A stretch of DNA of 64,000 bases from Clostridiales bacterium (lineage in GTDB: Bacteria > Bacillota > Clostridia > Peptostreptococcales > Acidaminobacteraceae): NCBI GenBank assembly GCA_016342415.1, contig JAEIOD010000002.1:124001-188000 (forward strand). The letters are read 5' to 3'. The position numbers and the translations under genes were made by a program. A model generated the notes under the pieces. It was given only the letters and a program-made list of their open reading frames with translations, was not told the DNA's origin and ran no database searches. Numbering within the stretch: the first letter of the stretch is position 1; each line of letters begins with the position of its first letter. Of the stretch, positions 26,206 through 37,979 are shown in pieces.

Positions 26206-26234
26206 AAAAAAACCCGTGTTCACACACGGGTTTT
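26206..26234 (-). terminator. Terminator after oppA
   Basis: AAAACCCGTGT-GTGA-ACACGGGTTTT followed by T-rich sequence on the minus strand. Confidence 0.92.
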
Positions 26235-26241
26235 AAATATC

Positions 26242-27927
26242 TTACTTGTCTAAGTAAGCTCTACCAAAGTAGAATTTACCAAGTACTGTTCTTTCAACAT
26301 CTTTCAAGTAATCTTGTTGGTGAATTTGATCAACATAGTTGTAAATTGGAATAAACCAAGCATCTTCTACAACGATTTTTTCAGCAGCAGCAAGCATGTC
26401 ATATCTTTCTTGACCCATTGCTTGTGAAGAACCTTTGATCAAGTTATCAAATTCAGCATTTGACCACTCTGGTGAGTTAAGTGGAGAACCAGTAATATAG
26501 AAACCGATGAAAGTTAATGGGTCAACGTAGTCGCCAATCCATCCGCCTCTAGCGATTTGGAAATCATGTTCTTTTCTTAATTCTTGGAAAACTCCCCACT
26601 CCATAGAAGAAACTTCCATTTCTATTCCTAAGTGAGTTTTGAATGCATCTTGCATTTGTTGTGCTACAAGTAAGTGACCTTCAGATGAGTTAGTTACATA
26701 CTCAACAACTGGGAAACCTTCACCATTAGGGAAGCCAGCTTCAGTCATCAATTGTTTCGCTTTAGCAATGTTAGCATCCATATCATAAATATCAACACCA
26801 TACTCTAAAGCTTTATCAGCAAATTCTTCACCGTTAGCATCTTTGATTCCTGGAGGAATAAAGTTGATAGCAGGAATGTTACCTGAGTTAAGCATATCAG
26901 TAATTGCAACTCTATCGATTACAAGTGACATAGCTTGTCTAACTCTAACGTCTTGTAATTCAGGTAATTGGTGAGCGTTTAAGTTAATGTAGTAAGTACC
27001 TGGTCTAGCTTCGATTCTAAAAGTAGGATCTTCAACTAATAATCTAGGAACTTCTGCAGGTGGAATAGTTGTATTGAAATCAAATCCGCCTGATTCGTAC
27101 TCAGCTAAAGCTGCAGTACCTTCGTTAATCATTTTAGCTACGATTTTATCAATCTTAACTTCGTCAGCTTGCCAGTACATAGGGTTCTTTTCAAGAACGA
27201 TTCTATCTCCTGGAACATACTCAGTTAAGATGTAAGGTCCGTTACAGATAACTGTAGCAGGATCTGATGCCCAAGCGCCATCAGCTTTCGCTTCAACAGC
27301 ATCTTGTCTTAAAGGCATTAATGTTGCAAAACCAGTTAAACCTACAAAGTAATCAGCAGGAGCTGATAAAGTAACTTCGAAAGTAGACTCGTCAATTGCT
27401 TTACATGACTCATAGTTAAACTCGTCGAAAATCCATGCATAATCAGAAGCTGTTGCAGGATCAGTGTTTCTGTTCCATGTGTATTCGAAATCGAATGCAG
27501 TAACAGGTTTTCCATCTGACCATTTAACGCCATCTCTGATATGGAAGTTATAAACTAAACCATCTTCGCTTACAGTATGACTATCTGCCATAGCATAAAC
27601 TGGTTTACCATCAACTTCTCTCATTAAACCTTCGAAAGTGTTGTTAATTACGTGACCTGAGTTAACAGCAGCATTTAAACCTGGATCTAAAGTTTCAATT
27701 GTAGCACCAAGGTTCCAGTTAAATACCATTTCTTCCATTGTTTCTTCTTCTGTTGCTTCTTCTTCAGTTGCTTCTTCTTCTGACGATGAATTATCAGTAG
27801 TAGCAGCATTGTTTGTAGTGTTTGCAGCTGCATTATCGTTAGCGTTGTTGTTGTTTCCACCACAACCTACGAATAAAGACAGTACTAAAGCAAATACTAA
27901 CATCAAAGTAAATAATTTCTTTAACAA
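26242..27927 (-). CDS. oppA: Oligopeptide-binding lipoprotein OppA
   Basis: A 561-residue lipoprotein with lipobox FVGC, a flexible Asn/Thr/Glu-rich linker (about 22-66), and the family-5 binding fold: VINNTFEGLMREVDGKPV, FHIRDGVKWSDGKPVTAFDF, LQDVRVRQAMSLVIDRVAI. It captures oligopeptides outside the cell for the OppBCDF importer encoded upstream on the same strand. The start is TTG with AGGAGGG upstream. A long hairpin after oppF separates it from the rest, so oppA probably has its own promoter in the 230-base gap, which would allow higher expression than the permease. Confidence 0.93.
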   Translation of the reverse strand: MLKKLFTLMLVFALVLSLFVGCGGNNNNANDNAAANTTNNAATTDNSSSEEEATEEEATEEETMEEMVFNWNLGATIETLDPGLNAAVNSGHVINNTFEGLMREVDGKPVYAMADSHTVSEDGLVYNFHIRDGVKWSDGKPVTAFDFEYTWNRNTDPATASDYAWIFDEFNYESCKAIDESTFEVTLSAPADYFVGLTGFATLMPLRQDAVEAKADGAWASDPATVICNGPYILTEYVPGDRIVLEKNPMYWQADEVKIDKIVAKMINEGTAALAEYESGGFDFNTTIPPAEVPRLLVEDPTFRIEARPGTYYINLNAHQLPELQDVRVRQAMSLVIDRVAITDMLNSGNIPAINFIPPGIKDANGEEFADKALEYGVDIYDMDANIAKAKQLMTEAGFPNGEGFPVVEYVTNSSEGHLLVAQQMQDAFKTHLGIEMEVSSMEWGVFQELRKEHDFQIARGGWIGDYVDPLTFIGFYITGSPLNSPEWSNAEFDNLIKGSSQAMGQERYDMLAAAEKIVVEDAWFIPIYNYVDQIHQQDYLKDVERTVLGKFYFGRAYLDK

Positions 27928-28114
27928 TGTGTTCCCTCCTTTTTATTGTTTCCCTATTAATAATATTTATGTTAACAGCATAAACTGTAAACACCTTAGT
28001 TAAGGCTAAGTTAATAAATTTAACATTTTTGTAACATATTCAATTAATTATATAATACAATACCTCAAAAATCAAATGTATTCAAAAGATTCTTACAATT
28101 TAAATTTGCTATAA

Positions 28115-28153
28115 AAACATTCAATTGTTATAGATTATAACAATTGAATGTTT
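28115..28153 (-). terminator. Terminator after oppF
   Basis: A near-perfect 18-base stem (AAACATTCAATTGTTATA with its complement) around loop ATC, followed by T on the minus strand. The gap 27928-28114 is AT-rich and probably holds the oppA promoter, but no single motif stands out. Confidence 0.9.
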
Positions 28154-28156
28154 AAT

Positions 28157-29146
28157 TTAGAAGTTTGGATCATTCACTTTATGACAAGAAACCCAATGGT
28201 CATCATTGACTTCAACAAGTTTAGGTTCTACTTCAGCACAAAGTGGTTTTGCATATTGGCATCTTGTTCTAAATGTACAGCCGGATGGCGGATTTATGGG
28301 TGACGGTACATCACCTTCAATTATTATACGGTTAGAATTTCTCATTATTTCAGGATCTGGAATCGGAATAGCCGAAAGTAGAGCCTGTGCATATGGATGA
28401 AGTGGCTTTGCGTATAAATTGTCAGAAGACGCGATTTCAGCCATTTTTCCTAAGTACATAACACCAATACGGTCAGAAATATACTTAACCATTGAAAGGT
28501 CATGCGCTATAAATAAATAAGTCAGTCCATGCTTTTTTTGTAAATCTTCAAGCATATTAACAACTTGAGCTTGAATTGATACATCAAGTGCTGAAATTGG
28601 CTCATCACAGATAATAAAATCCGGATCAACCGCTAAGGCTCTTGCGATACCAATTCTTTGACGTTGTCCTCCTGAGAATTCATGAGGATAACGACTTGCA
28701 TGGTCTTTTGATAAACCAACGGTCTCAAGTAAATGGAAAATTCTAGCTTGTCTTTCTTTTCCAGATGCCAATCCATGAATATCTAGAGGTTCTCCAATGA
28801 TATCAGAAACTGTCATTCTTGTATTTAAAGAAGCATATGGATCTTGGAATATCATCTGAATTTTTTTTCTGTATTCCATCAGCTGAGACTCTTTCATATG
28901 GGCAATATCTACGCCATCAAAAATAATTTCACCTGCAGTAGGGTTGTATAATCTAATTAATGTTCTACCTGTAGTTGACTTACCACAACCAGACTCTCCA
29001 ACTAAACCAAATGTTTCACCACGTTTAATTGAAAAAGAAATATCATCAACAGCTTTTACATTTAATGTTGCTTTACCGAAGAATCCCTTTTTGATCGGGA
29101 AGTACTTCTTCAGGTTCTTTACTTCTAACAAAATATCATTAGCCAT
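28157..29146 (-). CDS. oppF: Oligopeptide ABC transporter ATP-binding protein OppF
   Basis: A 329-residue ABC ATPase: Walker [14 protein letters not shown]-loop [11 protein letters not shown], signature FSGGQRQR, Walker [14 protein letters not shown]-loop FIAHD. The C-terminal extension with [15 protein letters not shown] holds the cysteine cluster typical of Opp/Dpp ATPases. It pairs with OppD at the inner face of the membrane. Its ATG shares a base with the oppD stop (TAATG). Confidence 0.95.
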   Translation of the reverse strand: MANDILLEVKNLKKYFPIKKGFFGKATLNVKAVDDISFSIKRGETFGLVGESGCGKSTTGRTLIRLYNPTAGEIIFDGVDIAHMKESQLMEYRKKIQMIFQDPYASLNTRMTVSDIIGEPLDIHGLASGKERQARIFHLLETVGLSKDHASRYPHEFSGGQRQRIGIARALAVDPDFIICDEPISALDVSIQAQVVNMLEDLQKKHGLTYLFIAHDLSMVKYISDRIGVMYLGKMAEIASSDNLYAKPLHPYAQALLSAIPIPDPEIMRNSNRIIIEGDVPSPINPPSGCTFRTRCQYAKPLCAEVEPKLVEVNDDHWVSCHKVNDPNF

Positions 29147-30168
29147 TATTTCTCCTCCCTTCTAACGCCTGTTGAAACTTCAATCTTAGGCGCATCTGGA
29201 TGGTTCAACCAACATGCAGAACGGTGACCATTTTGTTCATAAGTATACTCCGGGAATTGATCTAAACAAATCTTCATAGTATATGGACATCTTGAAAAGA
29301 AAGGACAACCAGCCGGTGGCTTCAATAAGTCTGGTGGAGATCCTGGAATCGGAACTAATTTTTCGTCTGATTCAATGTCTAATCTAGGTATAGATTTTAA
29401 TAGTCCCATTGTATAAGGATGTCTTGGCTGATAGAAGATATCATCGATTGCTCCTTCTTCCATTACCAGTCCACCATACATAACAACTACTCTAGAACAT
29501 AAATCAGCTACAACACCTAAATCATGTGTGATCAGAATAATTGACGTTTCTACTTTATCTTTTAAATCTCTTAATAACTCAAGAATTTGAGCTTGAATTG
29601 TTACATCGAGTGCAGTTGTCGGCTCATCAGCAATTAATAAATCCGGTTCACATGCAAGTGCAATCGCAATCATAGCACGCTGTCTCATTCCGCCACTGAA
29701 TTCATGAGGATAGTTATCTACACGTTCACTTGGCGCTGGAATACCAACCATATCAAGCATTTTAATGGCTTCTTGTTTTGCTTCTGTTTTATTCAAACCT
29801 CTATGAAGTTTTAAACCCTCCATGATTTGATTACCTATAGTATATACAGGATTTAACGATGTCATTGGATCTTGGAAGATCATTGCAATCTTATCTCCTC
29901 TAATGCCTAACATCTCTTTTTCCGGTTTTTTTGCTAAATCTTCTCCTTGGAAAAGAATTTCTCCAGATTTTATTTTACCTGGGAATTGTAATAATCTCAT
30001 CACTGATAAAGATGTTACACTTTTACCAGATCCAGATTCACCAACGATTCCAAGGATTTGTCCTTTTTCTACATTAAAGGAAACACCTCTAACTGCTTGT
30101 ACCTCACCTAAATGTGTATAAAATGAGGTTTTTAAATCTTTCACTTCTAAAATGTTCTTACTCATCAT
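29146..30168 (-). CDS. oppD: Oligopeptide ABC transporter ATP-binding protein OppD
   Basis: A 340-residue ABC ATPase with Walker [15 protein letters not shown]-loop [16 protein letters not shown], signature FSGGMRQR, Walker [13 protein letters not shown] and the C-terminal [15 protein letters not shown] cysteine cluster. It is the partner of OppF in driving peptide import. It lies 7 bases after oppC and overlaps oppF by one base. Confidence 0.95.
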   Translation of the reverse strand: MMSKNILEVKDLKTSFYTHLGEVQAVRGVSFNVEKGQILGIVGESGSGKSVTSLSVMRLLQFPGKIKSGEILFQGEDLAKKPEKEMLGIRGDKIAMIFQDPMTSLNPVYTIGNQIMEGLKLHRGLNKTEAKQEAIKMLDMVGIPAPSERVDNYPHEFSGGMRQRAMIAIALACEPDLLIADEPTTALDVTIQAQILELLRDLKDKVETSIILITHDLGVVADLCSRVVVMYGGLVMEEGAIDDIFYQPRHPYTMGLLKSIPRLDIESDEKLVPIPGSPPDLLKPPAGCPFFSRCPYTMKICLDQFPEYTYEQNGHRSACWLNHPDAPKIEVSTGVRREEK

Positions 30169-30175
30169 ACACCTC

Positions 30176-31615
30176 TTACTTTCTTAATCTAGGGTCTAGT
30201 GCGTCTCTTAATCCATCTCCTAAGAAGTTAAACGCCAATACAGTTGCCGAAATAAATAGCGCTGGATAGAATAATTGATAAGGATACGCATTTAAGTTTT
30301 GAGTTGCTTCCTGAGCCATAGTACCCCATGAAGCTACTGGTACAGCAATACCAATACCGATGAAACTTAAGAAAGCTTCTGTAAAGATTGCTGAAGGTAT
30401 ACTCATCGCAAGTGATACAATGATCGGACCCATAGCATTAGGAATTAAGTGACGAGATAAGATTCTACCCGTACTTGCACCTATTGTTCTAGCTGCTAAA
30501 ATATATTCTTGTTCTTTAATACTTAAGATTTGACCTCTAACCAAACGAGCCATTCTTACCCAGAATACAATACCTAAGGCCAAACAAATGGTAAATAGTC
30601 CTGTTTGATCAAAGAATACTTGAATAAGGATTACATAGATTAAAAGCGGAACCGTTGAAATGATATCAACAATACGCATCATCACATTATCTACCGTACC
30701 GCCGATGTATCCTGAAATACCACCGTAAAATACACCAATAATGAAGTTAACTAGTGTTGCTACAAATGCAACTGTTAAAGAAATTCTAGCACCATACATA
30801 ACTCTTGAATAGATATCTCTACCCAATTGGTCTGTACCAAACCAGTATTTGTTATTTAACATGGTTTTAGAGGTTTTAACTTCCTCACCATTCATATATA
30901 CATGATATACTGGTGTATCTTTTAGTACTTTATCAACTCTATCTCTTTCATCGTCACGCTTGTCTCTATTAGACATATCTTCTAAATCAGCTTCAAGCTC
31001 TGCTCTTTTTTCTTTCCAGAAATAGTATGGTACATATATAATCTGATCTTCAACTTCAAAGAACTTAAATTGTTGCATTGCCTTTGGCAATGTTAAATAC
31101 TGTTCAATATGAGCCAATTCATCTGCACCAATAGATTCATTGATTTTATCTTTATCTCTTCTATAGTCCATTTCAGGTACAGGCTTATCTGCAATCTGTC
31201 CATCCTCAACCAAGATGATTTTAAACTCATATGGTACCAAGTAGAAGTAAGTATCCTCGTCTACTTTGTATAACTTCATAATAGCTGGTAAGTTTGAATT
31301 ACCATTATTAATCTTTCTTTCTGGTTGTAACACATATGTAGCATCCGCTTCTGCTTGTTTACCAGCAGCTACTAGCTCTTCGTAATTCGTTTCATATTCA
31401 GCGTTGTTCTTCCACTCTACTACAACCGTTCCGAAGTATCCCCAAATAATTAAACCAATTACACAAATCAAACCAAACATGGCTAATTTATTTTGTTTCA
31501 ATCTTCTCCAAGCATCTTGCCAGTACGTAAGACTCGGACGAGCAATTACGTCTTTATCCATTGATTCACTTGGTACGCGTTCCCACATTTCTGTAGGTAT
31601 CTTTTTCACAGACAT
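30176..31615 (-). CDS. oppC: Oligopeptide ABC transporter permease OppC with a long inserted domain
   Basis: A 479-residue permease, against about 300 for typical OppC. The N-terminus (SLTYWQDAWRRLKQNKLAMF) and first membrane helix are normal, but residues about 70-255 form a long charged extracytoplasmic insertion before FGTDQLGRDIYSRVMYGARIS and the five remaining helices. The permease core, including the EAA-type loop ARTIGASTGRILSRHLIPN, is intact. The insertion might contact the large binding lipoprotein. It lies 12 bases after oppB. Confidence 0.92.
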   Translation of the reverse strand: MSVKKIPTEMWERVPSESMDKDVIARPSLTYWQDAWRRLKQNKLAMFGLICVIGLIIWGYFGTVVVEWKNNAEYETNYEELVAAGKQAEADATYVLQPERKINNGNSNLPAIMKLYKVDEDTYFYLVPYEFKIILVEDGQIADKPVPEMDYRRDKDKINESIGADELAHIEQYLTLPKAMQQFKFFEVEDQIIYVPYYFWKEKRAELEADLEDMSNRDKRDDERDRVDKVLKDTPVYHVYMNGEEVKTSKTMLNNKYWFGTDQLGRDIYSRVMYGARISLTVAFVATLVNFIIGVFYGGISGYIGGTVDNVMMRIVDIISTVPLLIYVILIQVFFDQTGLFTICLALGIVFWVRMARLVRGQILSIKEQEYILAARTIGASTGRILSRHLIPNAMGPIIVSLAMSIPSAIFTEAFLSFIGIGIAVPVASWGTMAQEATQNLNAYPYQLFYPALFISATVLAFNFLGDGLRDALDPRLRK

Positions 31616-31627
31616 AAATCACTCCCC

Positions 31628-32548
31628 CTAATCGTTCAATTTAATTCTCGGATCAACATAAACATAAATGATGTCTACTAAGAAAATCATGATTACATAG
31701 AATAATGCATATAGTATTACTGTTCCCATGATCATTGTGTAATCCCTACTTTGTACACTTGATACAAAGAAGTCACCCATACCTGGAATACCAAATAATC
31801 TTTCAACAACGAATGAACCTGTCATTACTGCTGCGATCATTGGTCCCATATAAGTGATAACTGGTAACAATGCATTTTTAAGGGCATGTTTACCGATTAC
31901 TACAAATTCTGATAAACCTTTTGCTCTTGCTGTTCTGATGTAATCCTGTCTTAATACCTCAAGCATACTTGAACGCGTTAATCTAGAGACGAATGCTAAA
32001 GAGAAACCACTAAGTGCTATAACCGGCATAATATAAGCTGCTGGTGTATCCAATCCTGTTGCTGGTAACCAGCCTAATTTTGTTGTTAAGAAGTAACGAA
32101 GTCCGGCACCAATTACAAAGGATGGCACAGCAACTCCCAATGTGGCAATTATCGTTACGATATAATCTTCCCATCTATTCTGTTTCAATGCGGATATGAT
32201 ACCGAGTGGCATCCCCAGAATAATTACAAAGGCGGCGGATACAAGTCCTAATTTACCTGATATAGGGAATGTTAATTTTAATAACCCTATAACCGTTTCA
32301 CCTTTTCTAGTATACGATGGTCCAAAATCTAATTTTAAGATGCCTAAGAAATAATCCTTGAATTGTACAATTAACGGATCATCTAAATGATATTTCTCAA
32401 TGATAGCTTGTTCTATCTCTGGTGGCAATTGTTTCTCTCTTGTAAATGGCCCACCAGGTAGCGCTCTCATTAAAAAGAATGTTAATGCAATTACAAAGAC
32501 CATGGTAATGATCATACTACCAATTCTTTTTAAGATATAACTTCCCAA
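31628..32548 (-). CDS. oppB: Oligopeptide ABC transporter permease OppB
   Basis: A 306-residue permease with six membrane helices: SYILKRIGSMIITMVFVIA at the N-terminus, MRALPGGPF, and the conserved loop YIRTARAKGLSEFVVIGKHALKNA. A frame extends 33 codons upstream, but that part is hydrophilic and lacks a ribosome site; TTG at 32548 has AAAGGAG seven bases before it and yields the standard OppB length. It is the first gene of oppBCDF and is transcribed from the promoter at 32723-32751. Confidence 0.92.
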   Translation of the reverse strand: MGSYILKRIGSMIITMVFVIALTFFLMRALPGGPFTREKQLPPEIEQAIIEKYHLDDPLIVQFKDYFLGILKLDFGPSYTRKGETVIGLLKLTFPISGKLGLVSAAFVIILGMPLGIISALKQNRWEDYIVTIIATLGVAVPSFVIGAGLRYFLTTKLGWLPATGLDTPAAYIMPVIALSGFSLAFVSRLTRSSMLEVLRQDYIRTARAKGLSEFVVIGKHALKNALLPVITYMGPMIAAVMTGSFVVERLFGIPGMGDFFVSSVQSRDYTMIMGTVILYALFYVIMIFLVDIIYVYVDPRIKLND

Positions 32549-32722
32549 TTTTACACTCCTTTCGACAGTTCTGTCCGAACGTCCCCCCGATAATGAATGA
32601 AAATGCATCAGACTCTCCAAATATGTTTTTAAAAAACACAATTGCATTGTATGAAAATTTTATAAAGTATATTCTTATATAAAACTTTTTACTTCACTTT
32701 CATTCATCAAGTTTACATTCTA

Positions 32723-32751
32723 ATAATATACTAAATCTATAGACTTTTCAA
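32723..32751 (-). promoter_or_regulatory. Sigma-A-type promoter for oppBCDF
   Basis: TTGAAA (plus 32746-32751), a 17-base spacer, TATTAT (plus 32723-32728), giving a leader of roughly 170 bases to oppB. The leader has no riboswitch I recognise. Confidence 0.7.
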
Positions 32752-32932
32752 TGTTTTCAGAATATTTAAGACTATTACAAATATGCAATATTTGCGGAAT
32801 TGGCTCACTGACCTGATTACAGGATTTAAGATTTTTTTAAGATTTGTAAAGAATACGACGCCAGGAAAGCGTTTTCTACCATATTTTCCTATTATTATGT
32901 AATTAATTTGCTTTTTTCATGTTTTTGACAGC

Positions 32933-32970
32933 AAAAAAAGTGAAAGAACATTTTACATTTCTTTCACTTT
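32933..32970 (-). terminator. Terminator after ligA
   Basis: AAAGTGAAAGAA / TTCTTTCACTTT stem followed by a T-run on the minus strand. It lies about 80 bases past the ligA stop. Confidence 0.88.
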
Positions 32971-33047
32971 CAATCAAATTTAAGGGTTAATTAACCTCTA
33001 TATGACAAACAGATTACAAAAACTGCGTCATTTAAGATTTGCTTAAG

Positions 33048-35033
<1,986 letters not shown>

Positions 35034-37214
35034 TTAAAGTATGACCTCCAAAGGTGCAAAATCTATTTGCAATTTCTTAATACCTTTATTCTCAAAAGCA
35101 ATTGTTAATACATCACCAGATTTTGAAATAATCATTCCATTTCCAAAAACCTTATGACGTACCTTTGTACCTGCTTTTAATGCTGATTTATCCGTATTAC
35201 CAATCGCTTTTGTTTCTATTTTACTCTCAGATTTTGCTTTGTCTTTGATCATATCCATTGTCAGACCAAAACTAATTTTCTTTCTCTTTTGAGCAACTTC
35301 TACATCACCAAAACAATCTTTCGGAATTTCACCAATAAATCTCGACACTTGGTTCACTTGAGTTTTACCAAACATCGTTCTACTGGCAGCGTGTGATATA
35401 CAAAGCGTTTCTTCAGCTCTAGTAATGCCAACATAAGCCAAACGTCTTTCTTCTTCTAAAGCCATCGGATCTTCAATAGATCTAAATGATGGGAATATGC
35501 TTTCTTCTACACCTACTAAAAACACATGAGGAAACTCCAATCCTTTTGCACTGTGAAGCGTCATCATTGCTACGGTATTATAATCTTCTTCCATACCATC
35601 AATATCAGATTGTAAACTCGTCACGGCTAAAAATTCATCCAAATATCCTGTTTCAGCCGATCGTTCAAATTCTGCTGTTGCAGATACCAATTCTTTGATA
35701 TTATCAATTCTAGATTGAGATTCTATTGTATTTTCTTCTCTAAGAAGTTTTAAGTACTTTGTATAATCTAGAACACTTTCTAAAAGTTTGGTAACACCAG
35801 TATCAAACATTTTGGCTTTATGTTTTTCTATAATATCTAAAAACTCATTTAAGTTGTTATTAATTTTAGTTGAAAATTCCTGTCTTTCTATAGCAACTGA
35901 AATCGCATCATAAAGTGTATCGTCTTCATCCCTAAGTTCTTGTAATCGTTCTATCGTCTTAGCACCAATACCACGTTTTGGTACATTTATAACTCTCAGT
36001 AAACTGATTTCATCTTGTTGGTTTAAGATAACTCTTAAGTAACCTAACAAATCTTTGATTTCTTTTCTGTCGTAGAACTTCAAGCCCCCATAAATCTTAT
36101 AAGGAATCTTTAGTTTTCTAAATGCATCCTCAAACACACGCGACTGTGCATTAGTTCTATAAAGTATGGCGTTTTCATTATAATTGATACCTCGATCAAA
36201 TCCATTCGATATTTTACTCGCTACAAATCCAGCCTCATCGTATTCATTAGAGGCTTGATAATAAGAAAGCGGTTCTCCAGATGTGTTGTCTGTCCAGAGT
36301 CTTTTCTCTTTTCTCATGGTATTATTTTTGATGACAGCATTAGCTGCATTTAAAATAACTTCGGAAGAACGGTAATTACGCTCTAACTTAATAGTTTTTC
36401 CATCTGCAAAGTCATTTTCAAAATCATTGATATTTCTAATATCAGCACCACGCCAACCATAAATTGATTGATCTAAATCTCCAACCACACAAAGATTCTT
36501 ATGTAGGTCGGAAATGGTTTTAATTAATATATATTGAGCTTTGTTTGTATCTTGGTACTCATCAACAAGCACATATCTAAATCTAGTTTGATAGTATTCT
36601 ATAGCAGCGGGACTGACTTGTAAGATTTCAATGGCTTTTAATATAAGATCATCGAAATCCATTGCATTATTGGCTTTAAGTTTTGTTTGATACAAATGAT
36701 AAACTTTAATCGCAGCGTTATACGAAAAATCACCACTATTTTGTTTTTCAAATTCAGCAGGTCCAATCATGACATTTTTTGCATCACTGATTTTTGCAAT
36801 AATTGAACGATCCGTAGTTTGTTTATCATTGATGTCCAATTCTTTCATACACTGTTTAACGAGTGTTTTTTGATCTGAGGTATCGTAAATAACAAAATCT
36901 GAACTGTATCCGATTTCATCAGCATGCCTTCTTAGAATTCTGACACATATTGAGTGAAAGGTTCCAATCCACATCCCTTCAGCAACATCACCTACTAGGT
37001 TATGAACTCTATTTTTCATTTCCTTAGCAGCTTTATTCGTAAATGTGATTGCCAAAATCTTACTTGGAAACACTTGCTTCTCTTCTAATAAATAGGCAAT
37101 TCTATGAGTTAAAACTCTCGTTTTCCCACTACCTGCCCCAGCCATTACCAAAAGAGGTCCTTCAGTTGTTACGACAGCTAGACGCTGCATCTCGTTTAAT
37201 TTACTTAAATCCAT
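35034..37214 (-). CDS. pcrA: ATP-dependent DNA helicase PcrA/UvrD
   Basis: A 726-residue superfamily 1 helicase for repair and rolling-circle replication. MAGAGSGKTRVLTHRIAYLL is motif I; VLVDEYQDTNKAQY motif II; VVGDLDQSIYGWRGADI motif III; MTLHSAKGLEFPHVFLVGVE and RRLAYVGITRAEE motifs V and VI. The C-terminal tail (KHKVFGNGMIISKSGD...) is the PcrA-specific Tudor-like domain that contacts RNA polymerase. The start at 37214 (MDLSKLNEMQ) has AAGGAG upstream; a longer frame adds 17 residues without a site. It is directly joined to ligA. Confidence 0.96.
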   Translation of the reverse strand: MDLSKLNEMQRLAVVTTEGPLLVMAGAGSGKTRVLTHRIAYLLEEKQVFPSKILAITFTNKAAKEMKNRVHNLVGDVAEGMWIGTFHSICVRILRRHADEIGYSSDFVIYDTSDQKTLVKQCMKELDINDKQTTDRSIIAKISDAKNVMIGPAEFEKQNSGDFSYNAAIKVYHLYQTKLKANNAMDFDDLILKAIEILQVSPAAIEYYQTRFRYVLVDEYQDTNKAQYILIKTISDLHKNLCVVGDLDQSIYGWRGADIRNINDFENDFADGKTIKLERNYRSSEVILNAANAVIKNNTMRKEKRLWTDNTSGEPLSYYQASNEYDEAGFVASKISNGFDRGINYNENAILYRTNAQSRVFEDAFRKLKIPYKIYGGLKFYDRKEIKDLLGYLRVILNQQDEISLLRVINVPKRGIGAKTIERLQELRDEDDTLYDAISVAIERQEFSTKINNNLNEFLDIIEKHKAKMFDTGVTKLLESVLDYTKYLKLLREENTIESQSRIDNIKELVSATAEFERSAETGYLDEFLAVTSLQSDIDGMEEDYNTVAMMTLHSAKGLEFPHVFLVGVEESIFPSFRSIEDPMALEEERRLAYVGITRAEETLCISHAASRTMFGKTQVNQVSRFIGEIPKDCFGDVEVAQKRKKISFGLTMDMIKDKAKSESKIETKAIGNTDKSALKAGTKVRHKVFGNGMIISKSGDVLTIAFENKGIKKLQIDFAPLEVIL

Positions 37215-37267
37215 TCTCTTCTCCTTGCCACGAATATACGTTCCTAATATTATAGCATTAATCACAA

Positions 37268-37297
37268 AAAAAATTAAGGGGGAACATCCCCTTAAGA
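37268..37297 (-). terminator. Terminator after the yaaR-like gene
   Basis: TTAAGGGGATG-TTCCCCCTTAA hairpin followed by a long T-run on the minus strand. Confidence 0.9.
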
Positions 37298-37315
37298 TTC
37301 ATATAAACTCTTTAG

Positions 37316-37750
37316 TTAAGCATACAAATTCAGTAATAGACCTTCAATCTCACCAATTTTTCCAAGTAAACGTATACTTGATTTTTCTTGTTGTAAGAGC
37401 TCTTCTGTTAAATTGATCATTTTCTCATCAATCATAGAGACCATACGCATCACTTTTGACCTTCCTGCACGACCATGTCCTCTTCTCTCAACAACCTTTA
37501 GACCAAAGTTTACTGCCTCTTCTACAAATGATTTCACCATTTCTTTATAAGCAACTAAAATTTCAACATCTCTTTTTTCAGAAAGTTCTCTTCCTTTTTG
37601 CTTGATATCATCTAACATTTCATCTAATTGATGTCTTCGATTATCTTCTTCAGTTAATGCAAGTATTTCGTTAAATCCAACAGTTGGCTCACTCCTATTT
37701 ATTTTTTTTTGACTTGTAGCAGTTGTCTTCTTAACACCACGTACTTTCAT
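37316..37750 (-). CDS. yaaR: YaaR-family protein (DUF327)
   Basis: A 144-residue soluble protein, helical after a basic disordered start (KVRGVKKTTATSQKKINRSE). The family blocks GFNEILALTEEDNRRHQLDEML, YKEMVKSFVEEAVNFG and the RRGHGRAGRSKVMRMVSMID segment are evident. Its biochemical role is unknown; in Firmicutes it often sits among flagellar or motility genes, which fits the FliK-like gene two positions upstream. It lies one base after the small 75-residue gene. Confidence 0.8.
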   Translation of the reverse strand: MKVRGVKKTTATSQKKINRSEPTVGFNEILALTEEDNRRHQLDEMLDDIKQKGRELSEKRDVEILVAYKEMVKSFVEEAVNFGLKVVERRGHGRAGRSKVMRMVSMIDEKMINLTEELLQQEKSSIRLLGKIGEIEGLLLNLYA

Positions 37751-37751
37751 A

Positions 37752-37979
37752 CTATTCCCTTTCTGCTTTATCTATCATCTCAACAACACAACTTATTAAC
37801 TCAAATATCTGTGGTGGCACATTTTCTCGTAAGTCCATATCAATCAGTTCCTTAAGTTTATTAGGATCTTGTTCTATTGAAACATCCGAATCTTTCAATT
37901 CCTCAATAAGACCTACCGCTATATTTATTTTATCACTATGTTCATATTCTTGCTCATATAGTTCATACTTATTTTTCAT
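37752..37979 (-). CDS. Small acidic protein, unidentified
   Basis: A 75-residue acidic, probably helical protein (MKNKYELYEQEYEHSDKINI, then two short predicted helices). It overlaps the FliK-like gene stop by four bases and is followed at once by yaaR, so it is part of a three-gene operon. By position and size it could be a flagellar chaperone or a regulator, but no family motif is visible. Confidence 0.6.
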   Translation of the reverse strand: MKNKYELYEQEYEHSDKINIAVGLIEELKDSDVSIEQDPNKLKELIDMDLRENVPPQIFELISCVVEMIDKAERE

